DNA of 64,000 nt from Ophiura sarsii (Eukaryota > Echinodermata > Ophiuroidea > Amphilepidida > Ophiuridae), in the NCBI GenBank assembly GCA_035610835.1, contig CM069445.1:34832811-34896810 (forward strand), given 5' to 3'. The notes under the pieces were generated by a model. That model was given only the letters and a program-made list of their open reading frames with translations, was not told where the DNA came from and made no database searches. Both the position numbers and the translations under genes were made by a program. Of the stretch, positions 36,977 to 48,190 are shown one piece after another; position 1 is the first letter of the stretch; each line of letters starts with the position of its first letter.

Positions 36977-37232
36977 TTACCCATACCAACGAAACAGGAG
37001 GCACATATGTGTCTGGAGACGATGACATCGTGATAAGCATCACCATTCAGATGACAGATGCTTCTAGCAATGATCCAGATAGCCTTCAGAGAATGGAAAT
37101 TGGGGCATCAGCAGGGACCTATATGATATGGGTGTGTTATCAGGAGTTTGAGGTAGAGAGAGATGGCACGGAAAGACCTTTGCTAGACGTGGAGTACTGG
37201 CTTGTTCCTTCCAGCGATAATCTTGAGATTGG
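36977..37232 (+). CDS. Host gene exon: unit F, second half
   Basis: Phase 1 in, phase 2 out; donor GTAAGA. It codes for 85 residues: FTHTNETGGTYVSG, then DDDIVISITIQM, then RMEIGASAG. Its signature is among the best conserved. Its exit in phase 2 makes it the one unit border not on a phase-0 intron. Confidence 0.87.
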
Positions 37233-37568
37233 GTAAGATAGAGAGTAGCACAGGTCATCGCTGTTCTGACATACCGGCACATGTGCCATTTCATAATATA
37301 TGAATGAAACTTGGAATTCTCTAAAAAATGTGATATGACATGGTTTTTACATACTACCTGCATGAAAACGTAATTTTGTGTTCGTATCACTGTAGGAAGA
37401 ATAGGAAGTCTTTAAAGGAATTTTATGTTATCTTTCCAGGGAACGCCCTCAACATCGAAAAAAATAAATTTGAAAGCAGATTTTCTTGCAGATTTACATT
37501 TCCGATCATAAATTGTACATACATTCCAAGTTACAAGGCGATCCTGTACATGTATTTCTGCCATAGCT

Positions 37569-38990
37569 GGGTACTATTTCATAAAACTTTAAGATCTTAA
37601 TTAAAGTTGGACTTAAGATGAATTGATTCTTCTCAAAGGGACACAATGTCATGTTGAATTTTTTTAATTTTAATTAATTTACTTCAGAATTCAAGAAAAA
37701 ATTGCCATTATTGTTGTTTCTACTAAAGAAAATACCAGCAAAACTTGATTAAAACAATGTTTTAAATATGTTGGAATACCACCCTTAACCATGTAAAATG
37801 CTGGTTGCGGCTCTACCATCATTTTTTGAATCAACGTTTTGTTGTACAAAGAGGGCTAATTTTTCTTTATCCTAATAGGTGTAAGTTCATGCATGTAATA
37901 CAATTGTAAACATATACAAATCCCAGTTTTTATCATATATTTTTGTAATTGAGGGTGCTGCCTCCACCACATGTCTTTAATGCCCCTTTAAATCATGAAC
38001 TTCTCTCTTAAGTTACGAAGCTTCTATCTTCTATTCCATCGAATAACTTAATAATAACCTTCTTAAGTTCCTTCTTAACTTAAGATTAGGTCAGAGGCTT
38101 CCTTAAGTTAAGAGGTCATAGGTTTCCTTAAGTTACTGAGGAATTCTTCGTAAAATCTACGGTAATACTATTTCACAAAGGTCTACTTAAGATTAATTTT
38201 AATTTTTTAATTTAAGAAGAGTTCCTATAAAATTCCTCTTCCTACGACAAGAAGATTCTTACCTTAGAGTTTTAAGTTAAGAAGGCACTTAAGAAGGATA
38301 TTCTATTTTTAACGAATCATGCCATTTGCATGATATTATTATTTTCCAACTATACTTTTGATTTCACCAGTCTGCTTCTGTATTTGTGAATTCACTCGAG
38401 TTTTCGCTGTAAATCATGTATTGTTAGCATTATGATACATCTTTATATAGAAAATACAATAATTAGAGATAGAAATGAGTGTTTTAAATCGAAAATCCAG
38501 TGAATGTAATGGTCGTCATATCTTGTTTTCATTGAAATACACGTCTTTGAGTGATCTTTTAAGGAGCAGCTGAAACAGGGAAACGTACGTCATCAGGTGA
38601 TCTCCCACAATGTGGAAGGAAGCACTAAGACAATGAAACGTACGTTAGTGACTGATATTTACTGGGAGCACTGGAATAGGGAAACCTACATTGAATGATA
38701 TCTATTTATCAACAAGAGGGGTGGTACAGGGAAACACACACATGACCAATCTACTAAGTCGTCTAGAAATGGGTTTTTCGGCCACTTTCACCATAGCATA
38801 CATTCTTATTTGTAGAGTTTATATGATAAGGGTATTATGCAAGGGACATTAAATAGTTTGAAATGGAATTCATAAAATTAGATATTGAATCTTCCTAAAT
38901 TTCTTAAATTAAGAAGAGTTCAGGATTTAAGAAGTATTAATTCTTCTTAAATTAAACTTAGAGATATTAAGGTTTGATGAAATAGGACCC
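37569..38990. mobile_element. Inverted-repeat element (GGGTACTATTTCATAAA ends)
   Basis: The left end GGGTACTATTTCATAAAACT is matched, inverted, by the right end TTTGATGAAATAGGACCC. The inside has many TTAAG/CTTAA words (38000-38300 and 38880-38960) and holds the MITE at 37636. No coding frame; no clear target duplication. Confidence 0.6.
37636..37991. mobile_element. MITE family 3 (AAAGGGACA ends), nested copy
   Basis: It begins AAAGGGACACAATG and ends ATGCCCCTTTA. The body matches the copy at 52428-52798 over its whole length (TTACTTCAGAATTCAAG, AAACTTGATTAAAACAAT, TAGGTGTAAGTTCATGCATG). Confidence 0.75.
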
Positions 38991-39500
38991 TGGACACAGT
39001 TCTTACTTCTTAGCATTATCATTGTTCTCTGCAACGTCCTCAGGATAACATTCTTGCTCCAAGACATTTTGGAAAATTTTCAAACATGATTTTCTCAAAA
39101 CGCTGTTTTTCGTGATGTGCCGGTATGTCAGAACATCAACGATTTCTATATTACTATGAATGCATAGTTTGGAACATGATACATAGACCTAAGCAGGGAG
39201 AGTGGAGACAGTTATATCATACCATATACCCAATGCCCCACGCAACATACACAACCTACATACAACAAAAAATTACCACAAGAGACAAAGATAGGGAGTG
39301 AGAACAGTCTTTACCCGGCCACCACATACCGGGCCACATACACACCAGCATCAGAGGGATAAAAGTAAGGCGAATCAATTTGCAGCTGCAACATTTTGAA
39401 TTGTGTCATTGGTAGCATGTGTAAAGAAGTCCATTTAGGTGGCAGCCCTGCAGCATGATAGTTTTGAGAGGAAGGACATTTCAAGCTACTGCACTATAAA

Positions 39501-39951
39501 TGCATGATTAAAACATACACCTAGCATATAAAGTCCCTGGCAAATTCTTTCGGCGCAGTTTGATACCTCATTCAACAAAATCGAATAGATACTTTTAAGT
39601 TATGGCGATTTCAATGACCAGGCATAACAACATCAAAGTTGCACTAGGTATAGAGAATCATTGATTTGTGTGTGATTACTATCATAACTGTGTGCTATCT
39701 GAACGAGCCAGATGAATGGGTCTGGAGTGATAACCTCAATTTGCGGGACAAAGGGTGTGACTAGCTGTGAAGAATAAAAAGTTTTAGCTGATTAGCTGTG
39801 AGTTTTTATTTTTATTTTGTTGAATGAGGTATCAAACTGCGGAGAAGAAATTTGCTCATTTTATGTATATCTCAGATTTTTGGTACCGATTATCTATTTT
39901 GAATTAGCCAACCTCAAAGCACCTGGCAGGTGCTAGGTGTATTTTTCTGCA
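39501..39951. mobile_element. Foldback MITE, diverged
   Basis: The left arm 39501-39583 (ATACACCTAGCATATAAAG; GCAGTTTGATACCTCATTCA) is echoed inverted at 39815-39856 (TGAATGAGGTATCAAACTGC) and 39922-39951 (GTGCTAGGTGTAT). The stretch 38991-39500 shows nothing else. Confidence 0.6.
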
Positions 39952-40369
39952 TAGGCTAATGTTCCTATTGTTGATATTCCTCTAAGTGTAGTTTCACATG
40001 TCTAGTAGTGAAAGCATTGCCTATACCTAATGTGAAACAAAATCTTAAACACTAATTTTGATACAATTGCAACTAAAATTGTGGAAAACTGAGAGGGATG
40101 CTTTTTAGAATTTTAACCGTAAATGGCACTACTACAAAATTGACTAGGTGCTGGTAGAGCTCATTTCCCTGATGTGGACTTCCCAAATCCCCTGGAATAC
40201 TACCTTATGTGGACAAAACCAAAAATAACTTTTTGGCTCACTTGCATCAGGGCAGGACACCACTCAGGCGATATGGGAGATCCAGAGCCGCCCTCCCCCC
40301 CACCTCAACTTTGACCTGTTATCTTCCCCAGACATTACTTCTGAGGTTGGGTTGACAAAAGCCACTTTT

Positions 40370-41821
40370 ACGAGGGGTTATCAAAAAGTTCTTGACATAA
40401 CCCAGAAGTGAAGGAGTCAGAAACTTTTTTGTTGTTATGTGACCCTTCAGACATCTTTAAAAAGTCACTGTGCAAAGTCACACATCTCTCCCACTATTTA
40501 TTACCTGTCCACAGACCGCCATTGTAGAGCTCCTCAGATTGACCGACATTGATTGATTCTCAGATTGCGTTATTCCCAAAACAGCAATACATAGTTTAAA
40601 GTATTGACAGAAAGGGGTCAAAGGTCATGTAGGGGTCATTAGAGGTCAATCTGTGTTCACCCCATGTTACCCACAAGATTATTGTCACCAAGCTTGTTTG
40701 TAATGACCTTTGACCCCTTTCTGTCAACACTTTAAACTATGTATTGCTGTTTTGGGAATAACGCAATCTGAGGCAATCTGAGGATCAATCAATGGCGGTC
40801 AATCTGAGGATCTCAACAATGGCGGGTCTGTGGACAGATAATAAATAGTGGGAGAGATGTGTGACTTTGCACAGGGACTTTTTAGGGACCGTTCATTATT
40901 TATGCTGGAGGGTGGTCATGTAACTTTCATATGTTGAAATAGGGGGGCCTATGTAACTTTTTATACTTAAACAGGGGGGGTTGTGTAACTTTTTATGTAA
41001 CTATAAAGATGGTGGTGTTTGGGGTGATTTTAGAGGCTATTTTGGAGTGTAAATGCCATTTTTTTCTGCGCTTCGCGCACATTTTCCTACGACTTATCAA
41101 CTTCAAAACATGTACTTATGATGAGACGACTTTCGGACAGCAATTTTTTTTTGTGCACGCCCTGCTCGGACGATTTGTTGAAAAAACGCCTATATAATCA
41201 TCAACGGTTGAAAACATTAGAGCCATTGGGGGTATAAAAACATGTTAATTAGCCTATGTTCCAAAATCCAAAATATATGATTAAAAACGGTAATTTCTTG
41301 CATGCTTTTCACCTTGTCTCACTCTCAGCTCTGCACCTAAGCTCACAAAAGTAGAATGTTGCATACGTTTTTGTCAGGATGTTCTAACTGTTTTTCGGGA
41401 ATATAAAGACTCACAAAACCACCCAAAATGTATAAATATATGACAAATTTTCCGCCTCGCTACGCTCGCAATGTAGTTAGTATAATTTCACACAATCAAA
41501 AGATCAAGAGGGGGAATCATTAAATTATTGGCCATTCAGAGGGCACAAACAGAACTACCAACGAATCCATGGACAAAAGAAAAAGACAGCCCTAAGATGT
41601 GATTGTGACAAGTTGATTTTTTTTGGGGGGGGGGGGGTTGTGTAAAAAGCTACTGGTTAGCAGGGGGGGGGGGGGGTCATGTAATTTTCAGTTTCAGCTG
41701 TAGGGGGTTAGGTAATTTTGACATACGAGTCTCGAATTTGTCCCAACCCCCCTCCACCATAAATAATGAACGGTCCCTTAAAGATGTCTGAAGGGTCACA
41801 TAAATTTTTGATACCCCCTCG
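40370..41821. mobile_element. Mariner-like foldback element, host of a nested insertion
   Basis: The ends ACGAGGGGTTATCAAAAAGT and TTTTTGATACCCCCTCGTA are inverted and next to TA. The left arm reads AGTCACACATCTCTCCCACT, CAGATTGCGTTATTCCC and GGGGTCAAAGGTCAT. The right arm returns the same words inverted up to 40880, then is split by a second element (40885-41777), and resumes with AAAGATGTCTGAAGGGTCAC. Confidence 0.8.
40885..41777. mobile_element. Harbinger-like element nested in the mariner-like one
   Basis: TTA duplication at 40882-40884 and 41778-41780. The ends are GGGACCGTTCATTATTTATG and the inverted CATAAATAATGAACGGTCCC. The 893-base centre has G-rich runs (41620-41680) and no complete transposase. 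It splits the right arm of the outer element exactly, which sets the order of insertion. Confidence 0.85.
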
Positions 41822-41913
41822 TATATACACTGGTAATTAATTAACAAACATCTAGGTGAAATAACAATAATTCTTGATAATAAAAACGATACCCCCCCTC
41901 ATCTCTTTCACAG

Positions 41914-42100
41914 GGATTCTGTATTCTACTATGCCAACATAAGCCACAATGTCCTATCCACTGGGGAGCCTATCAACCTCCAGATGCGTTTAAACCTGCC
42001 AGTTTATGTCAACTTTACAGAATTTGTGATCAAAAATGAAAACGAAAGATACCCAGTACCATCTTATGACATCTCTTCTACAGGGAGTGTTGTCATGTAT
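41914..42100 (+). CDS. Host gene exon: unit G, first half
   Basis: Acceptor CTCTTTCACAG, donor GTAAGT; phase 2 in, phase 0 out. It codes for about 62 residues: DSVFYYANISHNVLSTGEPI, NLQMRLNLPVYVNFTEF and a YDISSTGSVVMY end. ANIS and NFT are possible N-glycosylation sites. Confidence 0.86.
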
Positions 42101-42643
42101 GTAAGTTACCACGGTTACTTTGCATTTTCTTTATTTGTGATTCTGACAACTTTTTTGCTCATTTGTTGATTTTGGCACATTTCCAACAAAACTCAGCAGA
42201 ACAAATTACAGTACAGATCTTGTGATCAAAATATTAAAAGTTTATAGGGTTTGGTATAGAACTTGTGTGATATAATATGATATTGGCAACGTTTTGGTAT
42301 GTATCTTACGATGAAAATGTTGGCAAGTTTATGTTTTGCTATAGATCTTGAACATGTAAATGATATTGGAAAACTTATGGTTTGATAGAGAATTTTGTGA
42401 TCAGCGTTTATTGTTGTGTTATAGCACTTTCATTCAAGCCCCTAAAACTTTGATATGTTACACAGATGCCGGTATCAGTAATTGTAAAAATCCATGGCAT
42501 GATTTCTGCTGCTTGAACTGGAGACCTTACAAATTGCTTTGCTACTAAAAGCTGTATTCTGCACAGGGTTACTTACACAAGTACCAATCAGACCAATCAG
42601 AAACAATGTATATACTTTGGCATTTTAAAATTTCCAATTACAG

Positions 42644-42866
42644 GTTGACCGTCTCTTCTTCACTGATACGATCACATTTGCCGTAGAGGCCACTATCGAC
42701 CCTAACTACATATTCCGAGATAGGTCTCGCTGGCGAGCTACAACTCCATTGGAAGTGATCTATCAGATGACGAGTCGTGCAGGTAGTGATCATACTGCTG
42801 ATGAGTACATGGCAGAGGATACCCAATATGTCACCTATGAGTTTACTGTTATGCCAGTGCCAAGTG
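42644..42866 (+). CDS. Host gene exon: unit G, second half
   Basis: Acceptor CCAATTACAG, donor GTATGT; phase 0 in, phase 1 out. It codes for 74 residues: VDRLFFTDTITFAVEATIDP (signature strand) then WRATTPLEVIYQMTSRAG. This last unit is the shortest (about 137 residues). An inverted-repeat arm begins right at its splice donor. Confidence 0.87.
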
Positions 42867-43344
42867 GTATGTACGAGGGGCATTCTTTAAATAACTGCAA
42901 CCATCAAAAATCTCTAAACTGTGACATGTGTCAGTAAAATAAACTTATGATACTTAAACTGTAAGTCTTACTCTTTTCTCACAGAAAATTTCGAACACGT
43001 AGGTCATTTTCATCATTACATTTCAGCATAGTGAATACCGTGATCTCAGGGCACTGGTTAAGGAATTGAATGTTACAATGGCGGGAAATTTGAAAGACAA
43101 GTTTATGGTATGCATTAAGATACATACGTTAACAGTGTTAATATTGCTAAGAGTAAAAGCAAGATATACCAACAGGGTGTGGGGAAACAGGTAATAACAA
43201 GGGAGAATAACGCGATAAAACAGATAAATAACAAAAAAACAAAAACAAAACGGGAATGCACTGGGACAAGCAATGAAAATTGCTGTGCAATAAAACAACA
43301 AAGATATATCTGAGACTACTCAGGATATATATGGTAACAATAAA

Positions 43345-43382
43345 GACCGACGTTTCAAGTGGATATACCACCCTTCATCAGG
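43345..43382 (-). ncRNA. Hammerhead-ribozyme-like motif of the Penelope element
   Basis: On the - strand CTGATGA (43381-43375) is followed by a hairpin GGTGG-TATAT-CCAC and then GAAAC (43356-43352) and GTCGGTC. This is the order of the hammerhead core (CUGAUGA, stem II, GAAA, tiny stem III, UH). Penelope elements are known to carry minimal hammerheads. I could not pair a convincing stem I around it, so activity is doubtful. Confidence 0.5.
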
Positions 43383-44168
43383 GACAAAATATAAAAAACA
43401 AAAGTGTTAAGAACTATAAATAAGATAATGAACTAGACAAGTCCACCACTGTAATTATAGCACAATGCCAGTAATAGATGTTACCTACTAAGCATCCAAG
43501 TTAACACTGAAACAAACCAGCAAGTTCACTATAGAATATAGATCCAAGTTGCTAGGCGAACTAACAAAACATGTACAATAAATCAATAGACAACACATCA
43601 TGCATATGCATGAGTGATGTTAAGTTAAGAAGACAAAAGACAGGAAGTACTGCTGGACAATGGATGGCGACAGAAATAGTAAATTAACTAGGCCTATGGA
43701 TGAACTGAGTGGGGGCATAAAAAATATAAATTAATAATAAATAAATAAGAAGAAAAAAACCCAAATTAATCAAAAAATTACACAAATAAATGAGGAAATA
43801 AATAAATCATATAGGCAAATGAAGAGAAAAATAATGAAAAAAAAAAAAAAATAATTAAATAAATAAATAAATAAATTAAAATAAATAAATGAATAAATGG
43901 TAAAATAATAAATAAATGAATAAATGGTAAAATAATAATAAAATTAAAATAAATCATGAGGAAGAATTGCTGCAAAGAGAGCAGACTTACAAGAATAAAA
44001 AGAGTGGGGGGGGGGGGGGGGGGGGGATCAAGAAACTTGAGCCCCAAACAGGGCACTCAAGTTGTGGGAAACTTAAGCCCCAGACAGGGCACTCAAGTTA
44101 AAGGAGACAAATAGGCCTGTGGGTGTATGGACTGTAAAAAGACAAGCTGGAACATAGGCCTATGATAA

Positions 44169-47132
44169 TTAATCTTTAATGTTGAGACCATTGGGCTCTG
44201 TTGTGTCAAGCTTCATGATCCATTCCTTCTCCAAGATCCTTCTCATGATAATGTCGTTCTTTGGAGGCCTATCAATGCATGTAACGGAGATGTTACAAGC
44301 GTTGTGGTTCGGTAAGTTGAAATGACGACCAACTTGTTTGTCCCTGTTGTGTCTGGCGTCAGCGCAATGCTCACCTACTCGACATTCCAGAGTGCGACCT
44401 GTCTCTCCAACATACTGTTTCTCACACGTTGCGCAGGTAATGAGATATATGACATTGTCCGATTGGCAAGACAAATGTTTGCGTATGGGAAACGTCTCTC
44501 CAGTGGAAGAGCTGGTGAAAGTGGTGTTCTCAGAGGTATGAGAAATAGAAACTCTACCAACATCGGCGTGTACCCCTTTGTGGTTGCAGGATTTGCACTT
44601 GGAGCCACCACAAGGATATGAACCTCGAAGAGGAGGTGTGATCCGGGGAAGAGTAGATCTCACTAGAAGGTCTTTCAGGTTGGCACTTCTACGGTAAGCC
44701 ACAATGGGAGGGTTAGGGATAGCATTCCTACACTTATTGGAAGAGTGGAGAATGGGAAGATGACGGCGTATGATCTTGGAAATGCCCGGAAGCGATGGAT
44801 GGTACGTAACCACAAGAGGAACCCGGTCAATGCTGTTATCACTGCCACCAGTGGGTTTAAGGGCTTCAGACCTAGGGATAGACAAAGCTTTGCTGATCTG
44901 TGTGGTTACCAACCGACTGGAATACCCTCGATCCCTGAGAAAACCTGTGAGTTCAGAAACTCTAAGCTGGAGGTTTTCAGGTGTGGAACATATCCTATTC
45001 AGTCTGAAAGCCAAACCGTAAGGAAGACTGCGCTTGGTATGTTTGGGGTGACAAGAAGTCCAATGAAGGAATTGGTGGGAGTCTGTAGGCTTAGAATACA
45101 AGTCTGTTTGAAGACCACCATCTGAGATAGACACCATGACATCCAAGAAAGGTACCTCTTTGGTAGAAGATTCGGAAGTGAATTTGATGGAGGAATGGAA
45201 GTTGTTACACATTTGAAGAAAACTGTCAAGTTCCTCTGAGCCATGAGTCCATATAAAGAAGATATCATCAATGTACCGTGTCCACATAAGGGGGGCTTTT
45301 GGAGAAGACAAGAGGAGTCTGCTTTCCAATAAACCCATGAAAAGACAAGCCATAGAAGGAGCCATCTTAGTGCCCATGGAGGTGCCAGAAATCTGAAGGT
45401 AGTTATCCTCACCAAAGATGAAATTATTGTGAGTGAGGACAATCTCCATAAGCTCACAGAAAGAGTCAACCTTCTCAGGAGGCATGCTATCTTCTAGAAA
45501 AGAACGGCAAGCAGCAATACCTTCTTCTGTAGGGATATTGGTGTACAGTGCAGACACGTCCATAACACACAGGATAGCATTAGGAGGAAGAGGGCCGTTG
45601 CGCTTGATGGTCTCAAGTTTACGAAGAAAGTCCATGTCATCCTGCACATAAGAATCCAGCTTAGACACCAGGGGTTTTAGATGATAGTCAATGAACAAGG
45701 AAACCTTTTCAGTAACAGTGCCATTGCCGCTGATGATGGGACGACCGGGGGGTATGCTGTCGTATTGTTTGTGAATTTTAGGAAGAGTGTAGAATCTACC
45801 CGGCTTGGGGTTTCTAGGCCTAAGTGCTGTTTTCAACTCCTTATCAATTAGGCCTATGGTAGCAGCTTTGTTAAGAGCTTTGTCAACATCCTTGGTGAAT
45901 GTAGGAGTAGGATCATGGTCAAGCTTAGTGTAGTACTTGGTGTCATTGAGTTGCCGGGAACATTCTTGGATGTACTGCTCACGATCTTGTATGACAACCG
46001 CTGATCCTTTGTCTGCCTCCTTGATGATAATATGCCTATTACTTTTCAAGTCATGAAGAGCTTTATCTTCATGGGGTGTAATGTTGCGATATGTCTTGGG
46101 AGTTATATCATTCATGATGTCAGCATCAACAGCAGTAATATAAGCGTCAAGAAAAAGATCATTGCCGGGAGAAGGAGTGAAAGTGCTCTGCTTTCTAAGA
46201 AGAGGGTGATTGAGAAGCTGATGAGTGTGAGTATCAGGTCTAGTCTCATCATCGGAGTCATCTTTGTGATGAAAATGTTTAAGGCGAAGACGACGAGCGA
46301 ATTTATCTAGATCCGTGCGAAGTTGAAGGCGGTCAAGAGAAGCAGGAGTAGAGCAGAATTTTAAACCACGCGAGAGAATGGATTGTTCGTGATCAGAAAG
46401 ATTGTACGATGATATGTTAACGACGTTTTTGGTATTTGTGATCGGTTTAGTCCTAGATCTATGTTGAGATCTCCGTCGATACCACCGACGTCGTCTCCTG
46501 GTCCCAGTGTGAGCAATTGTAGGCCTATTAGTGTCTGTAGTCCTAGAAATAGCAGGATTAAGCCTAGCGGTATCGGTAGGCCTATCAGTGTAAGAAGTAA
46601 GCCTAATGGTGTCCGTAGGTCTATCTGTGTTCATGGTCATAGAGATAGCAGTAGGCCTATTAATTTCTATAGTGGAAGGCCTATCAGTATCAGTGTGCAT
46701 AGTCCTGGTAATAGCAGGAGTGGTGGTGTCTGTATTGGTAGTCATACCAGGGTGCATAGTCCTAGTAACAGTAGAATTAGGCCTAATAGTGTCTGAAGTA
46801 GTAGGCCTATAATCAGTGTTCATAGTCCTAGTGATATCAGTGGTTGTAGACCTATCCGTGTTGATCTTATTAGGCCTAACAGTGTCTGAAGTAGTAGGCC
46901 TATAATCAGTGTTCATAGTCCTAATGGGAGTAGACCTAGAGATATCAGTGGTTGTAGACCTATCCGGATTGCTCTTAGTAGGCCTAGGAGGGGTGGGCAT
47001 AGTAGTCCTACAAGAAGCCTGACGGGAGATGGCGTGAAGTTTGCGAGACTTCTGCCAATGCAGCGAGGATTGGAGCTTCAATGCCATTTCTTGAAGTTTA
47101 GAAAGAATAAAAGTGTAGGTGGGAAGATCCAC
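44169..47132 (-). CDS. Penelope-like polyprotein: reverse transcriptase + GIY-YIG endonuclease (987 aa)
   Basis: The frame is complete from ATG to stop. Residues 40-220 are a Thr/Arg/Asp/Pro-rich repeat region (RTMNTDRPT, TDRSTTTDI type) ending in a basic RRRRRWYRRRS patch. The RT follows: FYTLPKIHK, a VSALYTNIPTEEG stretch (near residue 530), GTSMGTKMAPSMACLF (near 580) and RYIDDIFFIW with the catalytic DD (near 620). A Cys-rich CGGSKCKSC stretch precedes the GIY-YIG nuclease (VIYLITCATCEKQYVGETGR, about residues 890-915). The order matches the EN+ Penelope group. The repeat-rich N-terminus is unusual. With no stop or frameshift it may be recently active. Confidence 0.93.
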   Translation of the reverse strand: MDLPTYTFILSKLQEMALKLQSSLHWQKSRKLHAISRQASCRTTMPTPPRPTKSNPDRSTTTDISRSTPIRTMNTDYRPTTSDTVRPNKINTDRSTTTDITRTMNTDYRPTTSDTIRPNSTVTRTMHPGMTTNTDTTTPAITRTMHTDTDRPSTIEINRPTAISMTMNTDRPTDTIRLTSYTDRPTDTARLNPAISRTTDTNRPTIAHTGTRRRRRWYRRRSQHRSRTKPITNTKNVVNISSYNLSDHEQSILSRGLKFCSTPASLDRLQLRTDLDKFARRLRLKHFHHKDDSDDETRPDTHTHQLLNHPLLRKQSTFTPSPGNDLFLDAYITAVDADIMNDITPKTYRNITPHEDKALHDLKSNRHIIIKEADKGSAVVIQDREQYIQECSRQLNDTKYYTKLDHDPTPTFTKDVDKALNKAATIGLIDKELKTALRPRNPKPGRFYTLPKIHKQYDSIPPGRPIISGNGTVTEKVSLFIDYHLKPLVSKLDSYVQDDMDFLRKLETIKRNGPLPPNAILCVMDVSALYTNIPTEEGIAACRSFLEDSMPPEKVDSFCELMEIVLTHNNFIFGEDNYLQISGTSMGTKMAPSMACLFMGLLESRLLLSSPKAPLMWTRYIDDIFFIWTHGSEELDSFLQMCNNFHSSIKFTSESSTKEVPFLDVMVSISDGGLQTDLYSKPTDSHQFLHWTSCHPKHTKRSLPYGLAFRLNRICSTPENLQLRVSELTGFLRDRGYSSRLVTTQISKALSIPRSEALKPTGGSDNSIDRVPLVVTYHPSLPGISKIIRRHLPILHSSNKCRNAIPNPPIVAYRRSANLKDLLVRSTLPRITPPLRGSYPCGGSKCKSCNHKGVHADVGRVSISHTSENTTFTSSSTGETFPIRKHLSCQSDNVIYLITCATCEKQYVGETGRTLECRVGEHCADARHNRDKQVGRHFNLPNHNACNISVTCIDRPPKNDIIMRRILEKEWIMKLDTTEPNGLNIKD

Positions 47133-47375
47133 GAGGGAACCAAGGATGTGGCGCTTGGTTTATAATGCTGATTCTTGGCAATTTCCAGTGCCCAGAGACC
47201 ATGATGTTTATAGTACTGAAATTACATGATAAAAACGACCCACATGTTTGAGATTTTCTGTGAGACAGGGGTAAGACTTATAGTTTAAGTATCATAAGTT
47301 TATTTTATTGACGCATGTTACGGTTCAGAGATTTTTAATGGTTGCAGGTATTTATTGAATACCCCTCGTAGGTTT

Positions 47376-48190
47376 ATATCTCTACATTTGTTATCAAAGC
47401 AGTAATGTGACCAAGTCACAAGTCAAGTAAAGTTACTAACATACATGATGTGGATCAAGTCAAATGTTCTATGTTTTTAAACTATAACTATCCAGTCATG
47501 TGTATTAAGTGATTAATTCTATATAAGGAAAAAGGCACACAAATATTCATTTTGACAGTAATATCTGATATTCAATTTGGTTTAGCACCAATCTAATATA
47601 ATTCAACTTTTTTGAAAAGGGATTGGAGTTAAGTCAAAGTCTGTTGAAAAGCTTTGAACGGAGTCATAAGTCAAAGTAATTGTTCACCATCATTTAGTAA
47701 TGAGAAATAATAATTATTTCCATGTAAAATCAAGTCTTTGCTTATAGTTGTCCCAACACTAGTTTTAAAGCTTGTTCTGTCCTTGCACTTAATGTTAGAG
47801 CTTTAAACCACAATAAAGTTTATTTTCTTATGATGCATACAAACAGGACATACCTTTTTCATCAACCTGTATGTTTATGTTTTGCATCTAAACATTTAAG
47901 CTCAATACCAAATTTAAATTTCAAACCATAAAGCAATACGTCTTGCCCTTCTGAGAAAAACCCAACCTTTTCATTTATAAAGAAAGAAAGAAAGGAACCC
48001 ATCTTTACAAGTGTTTTGCTGGGTACAATATTGGGTATAATTCCACCCCAGAATAACAAATAGTTGAATTTATGTATTTATATAACAATTCAATATTTGG
48101 ATTAGGCAAGTTGATTCCCTTTTTATTTAAACAAAAATCTGCAAGGGGTAAATTGTAGTCTATAAATTGAACATATTTTCTCCCAAACAG
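47376..48190. other. Intron remainder, nothing recognised
   Basis: AT-rich sequence without notable repeats. It ends in the acceptor TTCTCCCAAACAG. Confidence 0.6.

Larger units (their letters stand above)
43058..47184 (-). mobile_element. Penelope-like retroelement (EN+)
   Basis: It is defined by the RT/GIY-YIG ORF on the - strand, 5' end near 47184. Downstream of the stop are a GCCC-type tandem repeat (44037-44095), a G run (44007-44027), AAATA-rich DNA (43740-43950) and a hammerhead-like motif (43345-43382). The exact ends are not resolved. Penelope elements carry a reverse transcriptase related to telomerase and usually a GIY-YIG nuclease; both are present here. Confidence 0.85.
42867..47375. 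mobile_element. Inverted-repeat element split by a Penelope-like element
   Basis: The left arm 42867-43057 and right arm 47185-47375 are inverted copies over about 190 bases, matching at most positions. Shared words include TACGAGGGG.ATTC, AAAATAAACTTATGATACTT, CTCACAGAAAAT and GGGCACTGG. Everything between the arms is the Penelope-like element and its flanks. The arms could also be that element's own inverted terminal repeats; their divergence against an intact ORF makes an older host element more likely. Confidence 0.65.

Noticed and set aside
43740..43950. AAATAAATAAAT-rich DNA as a poly(A) tail of a LINE
   Set aside because: It lies well inside the Penelope 3' region and no LINE frame is next to it. 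It is a simple repeat.
44322..46812. + strand frames opposite the Penelope ORF
   Set aside because: They are antisense shadows of the RT/GIY-YIG ORF with no motifs of their own.
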